Source: Nitrospira sp.
Lineage (GTDB): Bacteria; Nitrospirota; Nitrospiria; Nitrospirales; Nitrospiraceae
Assembly: GCA_030123625.1 (NCBI GenBank)
Contig: CP126121.1
Span: 4,566,179-4,630,178 of the forward strand
Reading direction: 5' to 3'
Length of the DNA stretch: 64,000 nucleotides
In this document: one piece after another, positions 36,586-46,440 of the stretch
How positions within the stretch are numbered: the first letter of the stretch is position 1
Layout of the letters: each line of letters starts with the position of its first letter
Notes under the pieces: model-generated
What the model saw: the letters and a program-made list of their open reading frames with translations, nothing else
Databases searched by the model: none
What the model was told of the DNA's origin: nothing
Translations under genes and position numbers: made by a program

Positions 36586-36978
36586 ATGATACGAACAGCC
36601 ATCGTCATGTGCGGTTTTTTCATCGTGATGGCGGGCATCGTCAGAGCTTCCTCCGTCATAGCAGAGGAAGAAGTCATCGCGTTTGCCGTCGTCAGCGAGC
36701 TTCCTAAGGACAAAACACGGATACCAGCGAAGGTCGCCATCGACGGATCGGTCAGTGATATGACGCTTCTGGCTTCAGAGCAAATTCTGTCAAATTTGGT
36801 CTGGAAAACGTTGGAGATCTGTCACTCACTCAAACTCGAAGGGCAAACGTCTTCAGAGGGATTTCGGATACGCTCCGTACGCGCCATCGACGGAGCCATG
36901 TTACCGATGGTATTACAGGGATTTGCCGGAGACTGTCTCCTGAAAAAGGCTCTGGAACTTGCTCCCTTTGTCGACTAA
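36586..36978 (+). CDS. Small secreted protein of unknown function
   Basis: 130 residues from the ATG at 36586, chosen for the AGGAGAGG site upstream rather than the ATG at 36568. A signal peptide (IVMCGFFIVMAGIVRAS) is followed by a mature domain of about 105 residues with two Cys (in LEICHSL and AGDCLL) that could form a disulfide. Not recognised. It is a single gene, convergent with the zinc-ribbon gene at 36996. Confidence 0.65.
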   Translation: MIRTAIVMCGFFIVMAGIVRASSVIAEEEVIAFAVVSELPKDKTRIPAKVAIDGSVSDMTLLASEQILSNLVWKTLEICHSLKLEGQTSSEGFRIRSVRAIDGAMLPMVLQGFAGDCLLKKALELAPFVD

Positions 36979-36995
36979 CATGAGAGTTCCATCAA

Positions 36996-37370
36996 TCACG
37001 CCCTGCAGTCAGGGCACTGCTCAGGCTCATGGTCCGAATCGCTTTCTTTCAGAGTGAGGGGAAAGAGCGTGTCGCAGGACCGGCATGGCCGAATCTCGAA
37101 GTACGGAACGCCATGCTCGTCGATTTCAGTGGGGAGGAGGAGCTCTCGAGGGTCATAGCCCACGAGTCCCTCATCGCTGAATTTCACAACGGCCAGTCGG
37201 TCGTTGAAGGCTTCAAAGGTGGCTTCTTGTCCTTTGCGAGCGAGCACATGCCCGAGGACAAAGACCGGCTGGCCCTTACGCTTGATACGGAGATCCTTCA
37301 GCGTTCGTTGAGCGCCATCGGCGCAGGCAAACCGACCGTTGGAGCTTGTTCCAATCCAGGGCATAACCAT
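36996..37370 (-). CDS. Unknown protein with C-terminal zinc ribbon
   Basis: 124 residues. The C-terminus holds a clear zinc-ribbon pair, Cys96 and Cys99 in PCRSCD and Cys119 and Cys122 in QCPDCRA, spaced as in small metal-binding domains. The rest is a mixed alpha/beta region (QPVFVLGHVLARKGQEATFE) of no family I recognise. ATG codons at 37370 and 37364 are both possible starts. It could bind nucleic acid or protein; nothing in the neighbourhood narrows this down. Confidence 0.7.
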   Translation of the reverse strand: MVMPWIGTSSNGRFACADGAQRTLKDLRIKRKGQPVFVLGHVLARKGQEATFEAFNDRLAVVKFSDEGLVGYDPRELLLPTEIDEHGVPYFEIRPCRSCDTLFPLTLKESDSDHEPEQCPDCRA

Positions 37371-37452
37371 CTCTTTCAGCCCGATCCCTGGTTGGGATCT
37401 AACACAGACTGAAAAAAATCGTCAAGACGCGTCTTTTCACCAAGGAGTCACT

Positions 37453-37803
37453 ATGGCCGATATCACGATCTATCACAAACCGACTTGCACGACATGCCGA
37501 CAAGCCGTACAGCTGCTCAAGGACAGCGGGACGCCCTTTACAGCCATCAACTACTATGAGCGGCCGTTTACCAAAACACAGCTTCGCACGCTCTTGAAGA
37601 AGGCCGGCCTCTCCCCCAAAGACGTGCTTCGAACCAAAGAAGATCTGTACCACGAACTCGGTCTGGCGAAGAAGCAGGTCACCGACGATGAACTGCTCGA
37701 CCTGATGGTGAAACACCCCGACCTGATTCAACGGCCCATCGTGGAGACGGGCGACCAGGCCATGCTGGCGCGACCGGCGGACTCAATCAAGAAACTCTTA
37801 TAG
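37453..37803 (+). CDS. ArsC/Spx-family thioredoxin-fold protein
   Basis: 116 residues from the ATG at 37453, preceded by AAGGAG. It has the ArsC/Spx/YffB fold: ITIYHKPTCTTCRQAVQLL with Cys12 and Cys15, then YYERPFTKTQLRTLLKK, and a C-terminal LIQRPIVETGDQAMLARP holding the family's conserved Arg. Glutaredoxin-dependent arsenate reductases carry a single Cys in the first motif followed by a basic pocket. The CxxC here is closer to Spx-like or unclassified members, so arsenate reduction is not assured. No other arsenic-resistance genes are nearby. A thiol-redox enzyme or regulator is the safe call. Confidence 0.85.
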   Translation: MADITIYHKPTCTTCRQAVQLLKDSGTPFTAINYYERPFTKTQLRTLLKKAGLSPKDVLRTKEDLYHELGLAKKQVTDDELLDLMVKHPDLIQRPIVETGDQAMLARPADSIKKLL

Positions 37804-37876
37804 GCCGTGCATTCGTAGATTGAACCCACACGGCGGCAATTGAACATGGATTCTGCAGTTGATCACTTTCCTTCTC

Positions 37877-37949
37877 GTCATTCCCGCACGTTTCAAGCGG
37901 GAATCCAGGAAATCCGGAACGACTGGATGCCCGCTTCCGCGGGCATGAC
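37877..37949. repeat. Dispersed palindromic element with GTCATTCCCGC ends
   Basis: The element begins GTCATTCCCGC, contains AAGCGGGAATCCAG and CTGGATGCCCGC, and ends GCGGGCATGAC. Its ends are inverted copies with few mismatches and each half folds on itself. Sequences of this form (GTCATTCCCGC...GCGGGAATGAC) are scattered in intergenic DNA of many bacteria. It lies after the ArsC-like gene. Confidence 0.65.
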
Positions 37950-38066
37950 CACACCTCCGTCACACTGCGTCATTTCTCCATCTTTCGAGAGGTTTTGATC
38001 GCTCGCCCCTGATCACATTCGTTCAACTGCGGAATCTGGGCTGAACAGACTGGTTGCCTGGCTCGC

Positions 38067-39272
38067 TCAGGAGGCGGAAGTCCGCTCGGACGGAGACCAC
38101 CGAATCGTCCTGGTTTGTTGATCAACGGTGAAGGCAACCTTCCCGTCCAACGCGTCAAGCAGAAGTTCGCCGACCAAGATTCGTCTCCATCCCTTCAAGA
38201 GCGGCAGGTCCAGCGCCGATCGATTCGTTTTGGCATCGACTAATTCCTGGAGATCGGCCGTGGTCGCCAAGAGGGTCGGCGCAATCTCTGCTTCCCGGGC
38301 GCGTGCCTTGACAATCGCCTGAAGCAGCTCTACGAATCCGTTCGATTCAGGCTCAGGTTTTCGCTCTTGGGCGAGCGCGGGCCACGCCGAGGGCGGAAGT
38401 GCAAGCGCCGTGTGAATGACGGCAAGAATCGACTCTCCATTGCGGTCGATCTCCGACGCATGGAGACCTCGGACTTTGCGCAACTCATCCTGCTGTCGCG
38501 GAGGATGTCGTGCCAGTTGAAGCAGCACTTCATCCCGGATAACCCGACTCCGAGGCACATTTCTCCGTTTCGCTTCCCCCTCACGCCAGGCTGCAAGCTC
38601 CCGAAGCACCGCGGCGGATTTCGGTTTCAGTTGGTCCCATCCTCGTATACGCTGGTACCGTTCTTGTGGCTCTCGACGCGTCTCGCTCACGACGCTTTCA
38701 AGACGGGAAAATTCTTCGTCCGCCCATTGCAGCCTCCCCAAATTCGACAGCCGGCTGTGGAGATGATCGTGAATCGCCAAGAGAAATGTCACATCTTCCA
38801 GCGCATACTCCAACTGATCTTGGGACAGCGGGCGGGCGCTCCAATTTGTAAAGGTATGCGCCTTGTCCAACCGCTTCCCATGCACCCGCTGAACAAGGTT
38901 GGCGTAGGCGACCTGAGGTCCGAAGCCCACCATAGCTGCGGCAATCTGAGTATCGAAGAACGGTTTGGGGATTCGTCCGGCGTGGATTGCGAACAGGTCC
39001 AGATCTTGACGTCCTGCATGCACCACCTTCTGAATCCTCGAATCACAGAGAATGTCCCAGAACCCATCGAGAGCTCCCCCTGACAGAACAGCCGGAAAAT
39101 CGATAACGGCGGCTGTACGTTCGGTCGCGACTTGAATGAGCTCGAGCTTCGGCACAAAACTCTCTTCGCCCACGAATTCCGTATCGAGCGCCAGGCGCGG
39201 ACTATCCCGCAGTTGCTCGCACAATTCACCGAGGGCGGTTGAACTCGTGATGTATTGATGTCGGAGGGCCAT
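38067..39272 (-). CDS. rnd: Ribonuclease D
   Basis: 401 residues from the ATG at 39272, with a GTG two codons earlier. The 3'-5' exonuclease domain of the DEDDy class is complete: LALDTEFVGEESF holds the first Asp and Glu, VVHAGRQDLDLF the next Asp, and the last Asp with its Tyr lies in QLEYALEDVTFLLAIHDHL. An HRDC nucleic-acid-binding domain follows (LRELAAWREGEAKRRNVPRS), and the C-terminal extension gives the usual length. It would trim tRNA 3' ends in the cytoplasm. The upstream J-domain gene ends 13 bases before it, so the two probably share a transcript. Confidence 0.92.
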   Translation of the reverse strand: MALRHQYITSSTALGELCEQLRDSPRLALDTEFVGEESFVPKLELIQVATERTAAVIDFPAVLSGGALDGFWDILCDSRIQKVVHAGRQDLDLFAIHAGRIPKPFFDTQIAAAMVGFGPQVAYANLVQRVHGKRLDKAHTFTNWSARPLSQDQLEYALEDVTFLLAIHDHLHSRLSNLGRLQWADEEFSRLESVVSETRREPQERYQRIRGWDQLKPKSAAVLRELAAWREGEAKRRNVPRSRVIRDEVLLQLARHPPRQQDELRKVRGLHASEIDRNGESILAVIHTALALPPSAWPALAQERKPEPESNGFVELLQAIVKARAREAEIAPTLLATTADLQELVDAKTNRSALDLPLLKGWRRILVGELLLDALDGKVAFTVDQQTRTIRWSPSERTSAS

Positions 39273-39285
39273 CGTCACCGGCGTA

Positions 39286-39915
39286 TCACTCGGACGGGCG
39301 GTAGGGGCGATCAGGCGGAGGCATGGGTTCCGTATTGCTGAGACTGAGGTAGTCCTTTAGAAACTGATAGGCTTCCAACATGCGGCGGAGCTCCGGTTCA
39401 GAACTGCGATCACCGTTGTTCGCGTCGGGATGAAGCTGCTTCGCTTTGATTCGGAACGCCGCGGTGACATCGGCAAGAGAGCTGCCGAATTCAACCCCCA
39501 TGATCGCATAGGCATCCATCGCGTTATTCACGGCATGCGGGTTTTCCGACAGCTGTCCGGTTCCACCGGCGGCTTTGAGCATATCGGCGAGACTGACTCG
39601 TTTGCGGCGCCGCCTGGGGCGTTCACGAATTTCGCTGTCGAATTCATCCCACCGCTCTTCGACGAACTCCAGCCTGGACTCCAAGCGCACGGCGCCGGTC
39701 AAATCTCGAATCGCCTCCAATTCTTCTTCGATCTCAACAAGGGATTTGATGATTTCCTCGAGCCCCTGTTCCACCTGGAAAAACCCGTCGACCCGTTCTT
39801 CCATCATCGTCTCGACGGCACATTCCAGACTGTCTTCCGTTTTGGAACGCAGTGAACCGATACGCTTCTGCATCCCGTTTCGGAATTTCAGAAATTTCGC
39901 GGTCGAGAACGGCAT
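39286..39915 (-). CDS. J-domain (DnaJ-like) protein
   Basis: 209 residues. The N-terminal two thirds are strongly charged and probably form a coiled coil (QGLEEIIKSLVEIEEELEAI); a basic patch (ERPRRRRKRV, about residues 98-107) follows. The J domain is at the C-terminus, about residues 132-195, with the HPD motif at residues 162-164 (LHPDANNGD). It should stimulate an Hsp70 partner, using the coiled coil to select clients or bind a complex. The unusual C-terminal placement of the J domain separates it from DnaJ itself; no Gly/Phe or zinc region is present. A hairpin covers its ribosome site at 39917-39943. Confidence 0.88.
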   Translation of the reverse strand: MPFSTAKFLKFRNGMQKRIGSLRSKTEDSLECAVETMMEERVDGFFQVEQGLEEIIKSLVEIEEELEAIRDLTGAVRLESRLEFVEERWDEFDSEIRERPRRRRKRVSLADMLKAAGGTGQLSENPHAVNNAMDAYAIMGVEFGSSLADVTAAFRIKAKQLHPDANNGDRSSEPELRRMLEAYQFLKDYLSLSNTEPMPPPDRPYRPSE

Positions 39916-39916
39916 G

Positions 39917-39943
39917 GCCCCCTTGGACTTTCAAAGAAGGGGC
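39917..39943 (-). promoter_or_regulatory. Hairpin covering the ribosome site of the J-domain gene
   Basis: On the minus strand GCCCCTT (39943-39937) can pair with AAGGGGGC (39924-39917) across a 12-base loop. The right arm is the purine-rich ribosome site, just before the ATG at 39915. The structure could hold translation low at rest. The pairing is seen; the control role is inference. Confidence 0.4.
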
Positions 39944-40016
39944 ATTGTACCACAGCCGCAGCGTCAGCCTGAAGGCTGCAGAAGACGGTGTATTTCCCAC
40001 GGGAGCGATGTGGCAC

Positions 40017-41459
40017 TTATCCAAGAATGGAGGGATCGTCCGCCTTGGCCCGTCTCCGGGCCACTCCGCTGGCGCGCGCAGCGGCCGCGACCGCCCGCGC
40101 GACACGCGGGACCACTTCCTTGTCAAACACGCTGGGGATAATATAGTCCTCGCTTAATGTATTCTCAGGAATCACGTGGGCGATGGCCTGCGCCGCGGCC
40201 AACTTCATGGCCTCGTTGATTTGGCTGGCCTGAACATCGAGCGCGCCCCGGAAGATCCCGGGAAACGCGAGCGCATTGTTGATCTGATTCGGATAATCCG
40301 ACCGCCCGGTCGCAAAGATCGTGGAATGAGCGGTCCCCAGCTCCGGGGAAACCTCGGGATCAGGGTTGGCCAACGCAAAAACGATTCTATCAAAAGCCAT
40401 CAGATCAAGATCATCTGCCGTCACCACATTCCCGACGGACAGACCGATGAAGACATCGGCGCCTTTCAGTGCATCACGTAACGTTCCTTTCGGACTGTCT
40501 CGCGTGAAACAGGCACGAAGATCGGTCCGACACGCTCGTAGTTGCTCGGATTCCCCGTACAGGATGATGCCTTCCTTGTCGCATCCCAGCACATGGGTCG
40601 CACCGGCAGCCAACAGAATGCGACAACAGGCCGTGCCGGCGGCGCCGAGACCATTGACCACAATCCGAACCTGTTCCAACTGTTTGCCTATGACCCTCAG
40701 CGCATTCAGCAAGGCCGCCAGAAGCACCACGGCGGTGCCATGCTGGTCGTCATGCATCACCGGAATGTCGAGCGATTGTCTCAGTGTAGTCTCGATGTCA
40801 AAGCATCGCGGGGCGCTGATATCTTCCAAATTGACGCCGCCGAATCCGGGCGCGATACCTTGAACGATCCGCACGATCTCGTCCGGCTCTTGCGTATTCA
40901 CACAGATCGGCCAGGCATCGATATTCGCCAGCTCTTTAAAGAGCATCACCTTGCCTTCCATGACCGGGAGAGCCGCCTCCGGACCAAGGTTACCCAGCCC
41001 CAACACTGCGGATCCGTCCGAGACGACCGCGACGCTGTTGCTCTTGCTCGTAAAGGTGTAGACTTTCGACTTATCTTTTGCGATTGCTTGAGAAACACGA
41101 CCGACTCCCGGTGTATACACCATTGAAAGCACATTTCTGGTGCTGATCGGGAACTTGCTCCCCACCCGAATTTTGCCTCCAAGATGGAGGAGAAAAATGC
41201 GATCGGATGCTGAAAGCACGATGACGTCCGGCAACTCGCCCAGACGAGCCACAACTTTTTCGCCGTGCTCTTCGTTTTGAACGTCGAAGGTGATGTCCCG
41301 AACCATGCGCGTCTTCGTCGCCGACACGAGATCGACGGCACCGAGATTCGCCTGTTCTTCCGCCAACAGCGCCGCCACTCGGGCAAAGATGCCCGGTTTA
41401 TTCGCGAGCTCCAAGCGAACAGTCAAGCGATAATTTGAATAGGGCCCGATTTCAACCAT
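40017..41459 (-). CDS. NAD(P)-dependent malic enzyme with N-terminal ACT domain
   Basis: 480 residues with AGAGGAG upstream of the ATG. An ACT domain occupies about residues 10-85 (LTVRLELANKPGIFARVAAL), followed by the malic enzyme N-terminal domain (LSMVYTPGVGRVSQAIA), with the metal and catalytic region LGNLGPEAALPVMEGKVMLF and GVNLEDISAPRCFDIE. The NAD-binding domain has a GLGAAGTACC dinucleotide motif and ends FPGIFRGALDV. It decarboxylates malate to pyruvate or runs in reverse. The ACT domain suggests amino-acid or other small-ligand control. It lacks the phosphotransacetylase-like tail of MaeB. The bicarbonate-fixing pyruvate carboxylase in the same window provides the opposite branch. 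Confidence 0.92.
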   Translation of the reverse strand: MVEIGPYSNYRLTVRLELANKPGIFARVAALLAEEQANLGAVDLVSATKTRMVRDITFDVQNEEHGEKVVARLGELPDVIVLSASDRIFLLHLGGKIRVGSKFPISTRNVLSMVYTPGVGRVSQAIAKDKSKVYTFTSKSNSVAVVSDGSAVLGLGNLGPEAALPVMEGKVMLFKELANIDAWPICVNTQEPDEIVRIVQGIAPGFGGVNLEDISAPRCFDIETTLRQSLDIPVMHDDQHGTAVVLLAALLNALRVIGKQLEQVRIVVNGLGAAGTACCRILLAAGATHVLGCDKEGIILYGESEQLRACRTDLRACFTRDSPKGTLRDALKGADVFIGLSVGNVVTADDLDLMAFDRIVFALANPDPEVSPELGTAHSTIFATGRSDYPNQINNALAFPGIFRGALDVQASQINEAMKLAAAQAIAHVIPENTLSEDYIIPSVFDKEVVPRVARAVAAAARASGVARRRAKADDPSILG

Positions 41460-41774
41460 CGTGCGCGCTCCTCTTTTCGTTTTCCTGTTCTAACCTATCA
41501 CAATTGACTTCGGGCGGGAGGCGATGGATCATATGTGTATCCATAACCATGTGCATTTTCAGCCCTGTTTACCTATTTGATTCCCAGAATACCGATGAAC
41601 CACGTACTCTTGCAGACCGGCTGTAACCTTTTCAGCATTCTCCCCGACTAGGAAAATAGCAAGAAGAAACGGTCATGCCAATCCGCACTCACGTGATGTG
41701 GCTTGCTCGTGACGTAGACCCATATGGAGATCTGACGTAGGGTCGGCAAACTATTTGAGACCAAACAGGAAGTG
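41460..41774. other. Intergenic stretch before the HtrA relic
   Basis: About 310 bases between the malic enzyme start and the recognisable HtrA remnant. Stop codons are dense in all plus-strand frames. Part of it may be earlier decayed HtrA sequence, but no motif could be identified. Confidence 0.35.
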
Positions 41775-42060
41775 TTCCACGAGCGTCGCACAGACCACGA
41801 CCCAATCAACCCGGGCAACAGTGACGGATCGCTGGTGGACTCCGACGATCGCATCGTCGGGATCAACTCGACCGCTTTGATGGGCGCACAGAGTAACAAC
41901 GTACCAACTTTTCCATTCCGATCGATATCGTCCCGCTCGTCAGTGGATTGCTCATCCTCACTGTTGAGGAGAGAAATCCCGCCGATGCGATCGGCCTCCG
42001 AGCTGGTAAACTGAACGTGACCATCGAGGGCGAGTCGTGGGTCTTGGAATGCGCGATGAG
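41775..42060 (+). pseudogene. Relic of an HtrA/DegP-type serine protease
   Basis: Two fragments in different frames match consecutive parts of HtrA. The first (frame of 41775) reads DPINPGNSDGSLVDSDDRIV, corresponding to the active-site stretch DAPINPGNSGGPLLDSDGR, with the GNSGG turn altered to GNSDG. The second, from about 41906, reads NFSIPIDIV and then [20 protein letters not shown], matching the end of the protease domain and the start of a PDZ domain. A frameshift near 41890-41905 separates them, and the N-terminal half is missing. The PDZ remnant runs in frame into the next gene's upstream sequence, so an automatic start at 41948 would wrongly fuse them. Confidence 0.65.
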
Positions 42061-42109
42061 ATCACATGATCCCCACGCGAGGATCATGTACCGGAACAAG
42101 AAGGATGAC

Positions 42110-43339
42110 ATGGCAGAATCCATTGGATTTGCGACAACGGTGAAACGCTGGATGTTCGGCCTCTTCGTAGCCTGTGTACTCGCCCTTGTCGGATACGCCC
42201 TGCTGGCGAAGTCCGGCGAAGAACCGTCGCGGGCCGGTCAAATGCCGAGCGGCGCGCGTGCGTTTCCGGTCGTCGTTGCTGCTGCAAAAACAGGCGACAT
42301 CGGGGTCTATCTCAATGGACTCGGATCGGTCGTCCCGTTGAACACCGTCAACGTGCAGAGCCGGGTCGATGGACAGTTGATGCAGGTCTTGTTTCGGGAA
42401 GGTCAGCTGGTCGAAAGAGGCGACCTCTTGGCGCAAATCGATTCCCGGCCGTTCGAGGTGCAAGTGAGTCAAGCCGAAGGTCAACTGGCACGGGATGAGG
42501 CGCAACTGAAGAACGCCCGCTTGGACTTGAAGCGGTATAAAGAGTTATACGAGCAAGGCTATGTCCCCAAACAACAGGTCGATACGCAAGACGCGTTGGT
42601 CCGCCAGTCGGAAGGTATCGTCAAGTCCGATCAAAGCCAGATCGATCACGCCAAACTTCAATTGGCGTACAGCCGCATTACGGCGCCCATCAGCGGCCGC
42701 GTCGGGCTGCGGCTCGTGGATCCGGGCAACATGGTTCGCGCGAACGATACGAACGGCCTCCTCGTCATCACCCAGCTCACCCCGATTACCGTTATCTTCA
42801 CGATTCCGGAAGATAATTTGCCCGCGGTGCTCGAACGGCTCAAAGACGGCCGGGAACTGACCGTCGATGCGTTCGACCGGGAGCAAAAGAAGAAACTGGC
42901 CACCGGCTCTCTGTTGACAGTCGACAATCAAATCGATCCCAACACCGGCACCGTCCGACTCAAAGCCGTGTTTCCGAATGAGGACAGCGCCCTGTTTCCC
43001 AATCAGTTCGTCAATGCACGCCTGCTGTTGGAAATGAAGCGCGACTTGACTATCGTTCCATCCGCTGCCGTTCAGCATGGTGCAAAGGGCACGTTCGTGT
43101 ATGTCGTGAAAGAAGACCGGACGGTCGCAGTCCGGCCTGTGGCTGTCGGCGTCGCTCATGGCGACGACACCTCGATCAGCTCAGGCCTCTTACCGGGCGA
43201 ACTGGTTGTCGTGGACGGCACGGAAAAACTTCGCGAAGGCAGCAAGGTCGACGTGCGCAATCAGGGCGACCCGCCTACACAGGGCACGGACACCCACCCG
43301 ACAGGGCCCGACACACCACAAGCGGGAAATCAATCGTGA
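42110..43339 (+). CDS. mdtA: MdtA-like periplasmic adaptor of an RND efflux system
   Basis: 409 residues from the ATG at 42110, preceded by AAGGATG. The frame is open further upstream to 41948, but that part encodes the HtrA/PDZ relic, not an adaptor. A single span ([20 protein letters not shown]) is followed by [20 protein letters not shown], a coiled-coil hairpin, [20 protein letters not shown] and the C-terminal barrel domains. A Thr/Pro/Gln-rich tail ends the protein. The order adaptor, MdtB-like, MdtC-like with overlapping start/stop codons is the classical mdtABC layout, so this adaptor would serve a heteromultimeric pump needing a TolC encoded elsewhere. Confidence 0.92.
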   Translation: MAESIGFATTVKRWMFGLFVACVLALVGYALLAKSGEEPSRAGQMPSGARAFPVVVAAAKTGDIGVYLNGLGSVVPLNTVNVQSRVDGQLMQVLFREGQLVERGDLLAQIDSRPFEVQVSQAEGQLARDEAQLKNARLDLKRYKELYEQGYVPKQQVDTQDALVRQSEGIVKSDQSQIDHAKLQLAYSRITAPISGRVGLRLVDPGNMVRANDTNGLLVITQLTPITVIFTIPEDNLPAVLERLKDGRELTVDAFDREQKKKLATGSLLTVDNQIDPNTGTVRLKAVFPNEDSALFPNQFVNARLLLEMKRDLTIVPSAAVQHGAKGTFVYVVKEDRTVAVRPVAVGVAHGDDTSISSGLLPGELVVVDGTEKLREGSKVDVRNQGDPPTQGTDTHPTGPDTPQAGNQS

Positions 43340-46300
43340 ATCCATCCCGTCTCTTCATCATGCGGCCGGTAGCGACCACCCTATCGATGGTCGCCATTCT
43401 CCTGTCCGGCGTCATGGCCTATCGCCAGTTGCCGGTCTCTGCACTGCCTCAAATCGACTATCCCACGATCCAGGTGCTGACATTTTATCCCGGAGCGAGC
43501 CCTGACGTCATGGCATCGTCAGTAACGGCACCCCTCGAACGGCAGTTCGGACAGATGCCGGGATTGAATCAAATGACGTCCACGAGTTCGGGAGGCAGTT
43601 CTGTCGTCACACTGCAATTCAGCCTCGACTTAAGCCTCGATGTTGCCGAACAGCAGGTACAGGCGGCCATCAACTCGGCCGCGACATTTCTACCGCGCGA
43701 CCTTCCTAGTCCGCCTTTTTACAATAAAGTCAATCCTGCCGATGCGCCGATTCTGACGTTGGCCCTGATGTCTGCTACCCTGCCGTTGCCGCAGGTCGAA
43801 GATTTGGCCGAGACGCGATTCGCACAGAAAATCTCACAACTTTCCGGTGTGGGCCTCGTCAGCATCAGCGGAGGCCAGAGACCTGCCGTGCGCATTCGCG
43901 CGAATCCACGAGCGCTATCGGCCTATGGACTGACGTTGGAAGATGTACGGGCAACCGTCGCAGCCGCCAACGTCAATCAAGCCAAAGGCGCCTTCGATGG
44001 GCCTCGGAGGGCCTCCATCATCAATGCGACCGATCAATTGCTGTCGAGTCGTGAATACCGGCCGCTGATCGTTTCATATCGCAACGGCGCCCCGGTACAC
44101 GTCTCGGACGTCGCCGAGGTGATCGATGACGTGGAAAACGTCAGGCAGGCGGCCTGGATGAATGACACGCCGGCCGTTCTCGTCAATATTCAACGACAGC
44201 CGGGAGCGAACGTCATTGAAGTGGCGGACCGTATCAAGAAACTGCTCCCGCAGCTCCAAGGTACCTTGCCCTCCTCGGTACACGTCACGGTATTGTCCGA
44301 CCGGACCACGTCGATTCGAGCCTCGGTGCGGGATGTGCAATTCGAGCTGATGTTTGCCGTCGCGCTCGTCATCATGGTTATTTTTCTGTTTCTTCGAACG
44401 CTGTCGGCCACCGTCATTCCCGCGGCGGCGGTCCCATTGTCGCTCGTAGGAACCTTCGGTGCCATGTATGTGATGGGGTTCAGCCTCAACAACCTGACGT
44501 TGATGGCCCTGACGATTTCCACGGGATTCGTCGTAGACGACGCGATCGTGATGATTGAGAACATCTCGCGGTATATCGAGCGGGGTGATTCTCCGCTGCA
44601 AGCGGCATTCAAGGGATCCCAGCAGATTGCGTTTACCATTCTCTCGCTCTCTCTCTCCCTCATCGCCGTGCTGATCCCCCTCCTCTTCATGGGCGACGTC
44701 GTGGGCCGGCTGTTTCGCGAGTTCGCCGTCACGTTGAGTCTGACGATCGTGATTTCTGCCGTCGTTTCACTGACGTTGACGCCCATGATGTGCGCCAGGC
44801 TGCTGCGTCACCGGCGTGAAGCCGAGCAGGGAACGCTCTACCGTCAATCACAACGAATGTTCGATCGGGCGATCGCCGCCTATGGGAGGACATTGCGCTG
44901 GGTGCTGAATCACCAGCCGGCGACATTAGCTGTGGCCGCCACGACGCTCGTCTTCACCATCCTTCTCTATGTCGTGGTGCCCAAGGGATTTTTCCCTGTG
45001 CAGGACACCGGCGCCATTCTGGGTATTTCCGAAGCGCCCCAATCGATTTCATTTGCCGCGATGGTCGAACGCCAACAGGCATTGACCAGGGCCATCCTCG
45101 CCGATCCCGCCGTCTCCAGCCTGTCGTCGTTCATCGGTGTGGATGGAACCAACACGACGCTCAACAGTGGACGCATCTCTATCAATCTCAAACCGTTCGC
45201 CGAACGCAGGAGCAGCGCGCAGGACGTCATATTGCGTTTGCAACGGGCCGTTGCCGATGTCGACGGCATTGCGTTGTTCCTGCAGCCGCTCCAGGACCTG
45301 ACGGTCGAGGATCGAGTCAGCCGCACACAGTACCAATATACGCTGGAAGATGCCGACCCCGAGGAACTGCGCCGATGGGCACCCACCCTCGTCGACGCTC
45401 TGCAGGCGTTACCGGAATTGCGTGACGTCGGCAGCGACCAACAAGATCGCGGCTTGGCTTCTTTGCTGCTCATCGATCGAAGCACCGCGTCGAGGCTCGG
45501 CATCACACCACAGCTGATCGTCGATACCCTCTACGATGCATTCGGGCAGCGGCAAGTCTCGACCATGTTCACGCAGCTGAACCAGTATCGTGTCGTGCTC
45601 GAAGTGATGCCGGAATTTCAGAGCGGCCCGCAGGCACTCCAATTCCTGGATATCCGATCGTCGACGGGAGGGCAGGTGCCGCTGAACGTATTTACCCGGT
45701 TCTCCGAAACGACCACCCCATTGGCCATCAGCCGTCAGGGACAGTTTCCTGCCGTGACACTCTCCTTCAATCTGGCACCGGGGATATCTCTGGGCGATGC
45801 CGTGACGGCGATTGAGCAGGCAGCCCTCGCCATCGGACTCCCGCCCAGTATTCGCGGAAGCTTTCAAGGCACAGCCCTGGCATTTCAGGCATCGCTGGGA
45901 AACGAAACATGGCTGATTCTGGCCGCGCTCGTCACCGTTTACATCGTGCTCGGCATCCTCTATGAAAGTTACATCCACCCGCTGACGATTTTGTCCACGT
46001 TGCCTTCCGCGGGCGTCGGTGCATTGCTCGCCTTGATGCTCTTTCGCACCGACTTCAGCGTGATTGCCCTGATCGGCATGATTCTCCTGATCGGAATCGT
46101 GAAGAAAAATGCGATCATGATGATCGACTTTGCGCTCGATGCGGAACGCAAGGAAGGCAAACAGCCGACCGACGCCATCTATGAAGCCTGTCTCCTGCGC
46201 TTTCGGCCGATCATGATGACGACGATGGCGGCTTTGCTTGGAGCATTGCCGCTGGCGATCGGTTCCGGAGTGGGATCGGAACTGCGGCATCCGCTCGGTA

Positions 46301-46440
46301 TCGCCATCATCGGCGGGCTCATCCTGAGTCAAATATTGACACTCTATACGACGCCGGTCGTCTACCTGGCCTTTGACCGGCTGGCGCGACGTTTCAAGGC
46401 TTCCTCTCCACACACCGCAGTCCCGACTCCTGGTGCCTGA
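43336..46440 (+). CDS. mdtB: MdtB-like RND permease
   Basis: 1034 residues from a GTG that overlaps the adaptor stop (GTGA). The N-terminus, [20 protein letters not shown], is very close to E. coli MdtB, as are [20 protein letters not shown] and [20 protein letters not shown]. The proton-relay Asp pair is in [19 protein letters not shown]. Twelve spans and two large periplasmic loops give the expected length. In E. coli MdtB and MdtC form a mixed trimer that exports bile salts and novobiocin; substrate here is unknown. The next permease gene begins one base inside its stop codon. Confidence 0.95.
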   Translation: MNPSRLFIMRPVATTLSMVAILLSGVMAYRQLPVSALPQIDYPTIQVLTFYPGASPDVMASSVTAPLERQFGQMPGLNQMTSTSSGGSSVVTLQFSLDLSLDVAEQQVQAAINSAATFLPRDLPSPPFYNKVNPADAPILTLALMSATLPLPQVEDLAETRFAQKISQLSGVGLVSISGGQRPAVRIRANPRALSAYGLTLEDVRATVAAANVNQAKGAFDGPRRASIINATDQLLSSREYRPLIVSYRNGAPVHVSDVAEVIDDVENVRQAAWMNDTPAVLVNIQRQPGANVIEVADRIKKLLPQLQGTLPSSVHVTVLSDRTTSIRASVRDVQFELMFAVALVIMVIFLFLRTLSATVIPAAAVPLSLVGTFGAMYVMGFSLNNLTLMALTISTGFVVDDAIVMIENISRYIERGDSPLQAAFKGSQQIAFTILSLSLSLIAVLIPLLFMGDVVGRLFREFAVTLSLTIVISAVVSLTLTPMMCARLLRHRREAEQGTLYRQSQRMFDRAIAAYGRTLRWVLNHQPATLAVAATTLVFTILLYVVVPKGFFPVQDTGAILGISEAPQSISFAAMVERQQALTRAILADPAVSSLSSFIGVDGTNTTLNSGRISINLKPFAERRSSAQDVILRLQRAVADVDGIALFLQPLQDLTVEDRVSRTQYQYTLEDADPEELRRWAPTLVDALQALPELRDVGSDQQDRGLASLLLIDRSTASRLGITPQLIVDTLYDAFGQRQVSTMFTQLNQYRVVLEVMPEFQSGPQALQFLDIRSSTGGQVPLNVFTRFSETTTPLAISRQGQFPAVTLSFNLAPGISLGDAVTAIEQAALAIGLPPSIRGSFQGTALAFQASLGNETWLILAALVTVYIVLGILYESYIHPLTILSTLPSAGVGALLALMLFRTDFSVIALIGMILLIGIVKKNAIMMIDFALDAERKEGKQPTDAIYEACLLRFRPIMMTTMAALLGALPLAIGSGVGSELRHPLGIAIIGGLILSQILTLYTTPVVYLAFDRLARRFKASSPHTAVPTPGA

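Noticed and set aside
41948..42109. N-terminal extension of the mdtA-like adaptor
   Set aside because: The encoded residues match an HtrA PDZ segment rather than an adaptor, and the ATG at 42110 directly precedes the expected membrane span.
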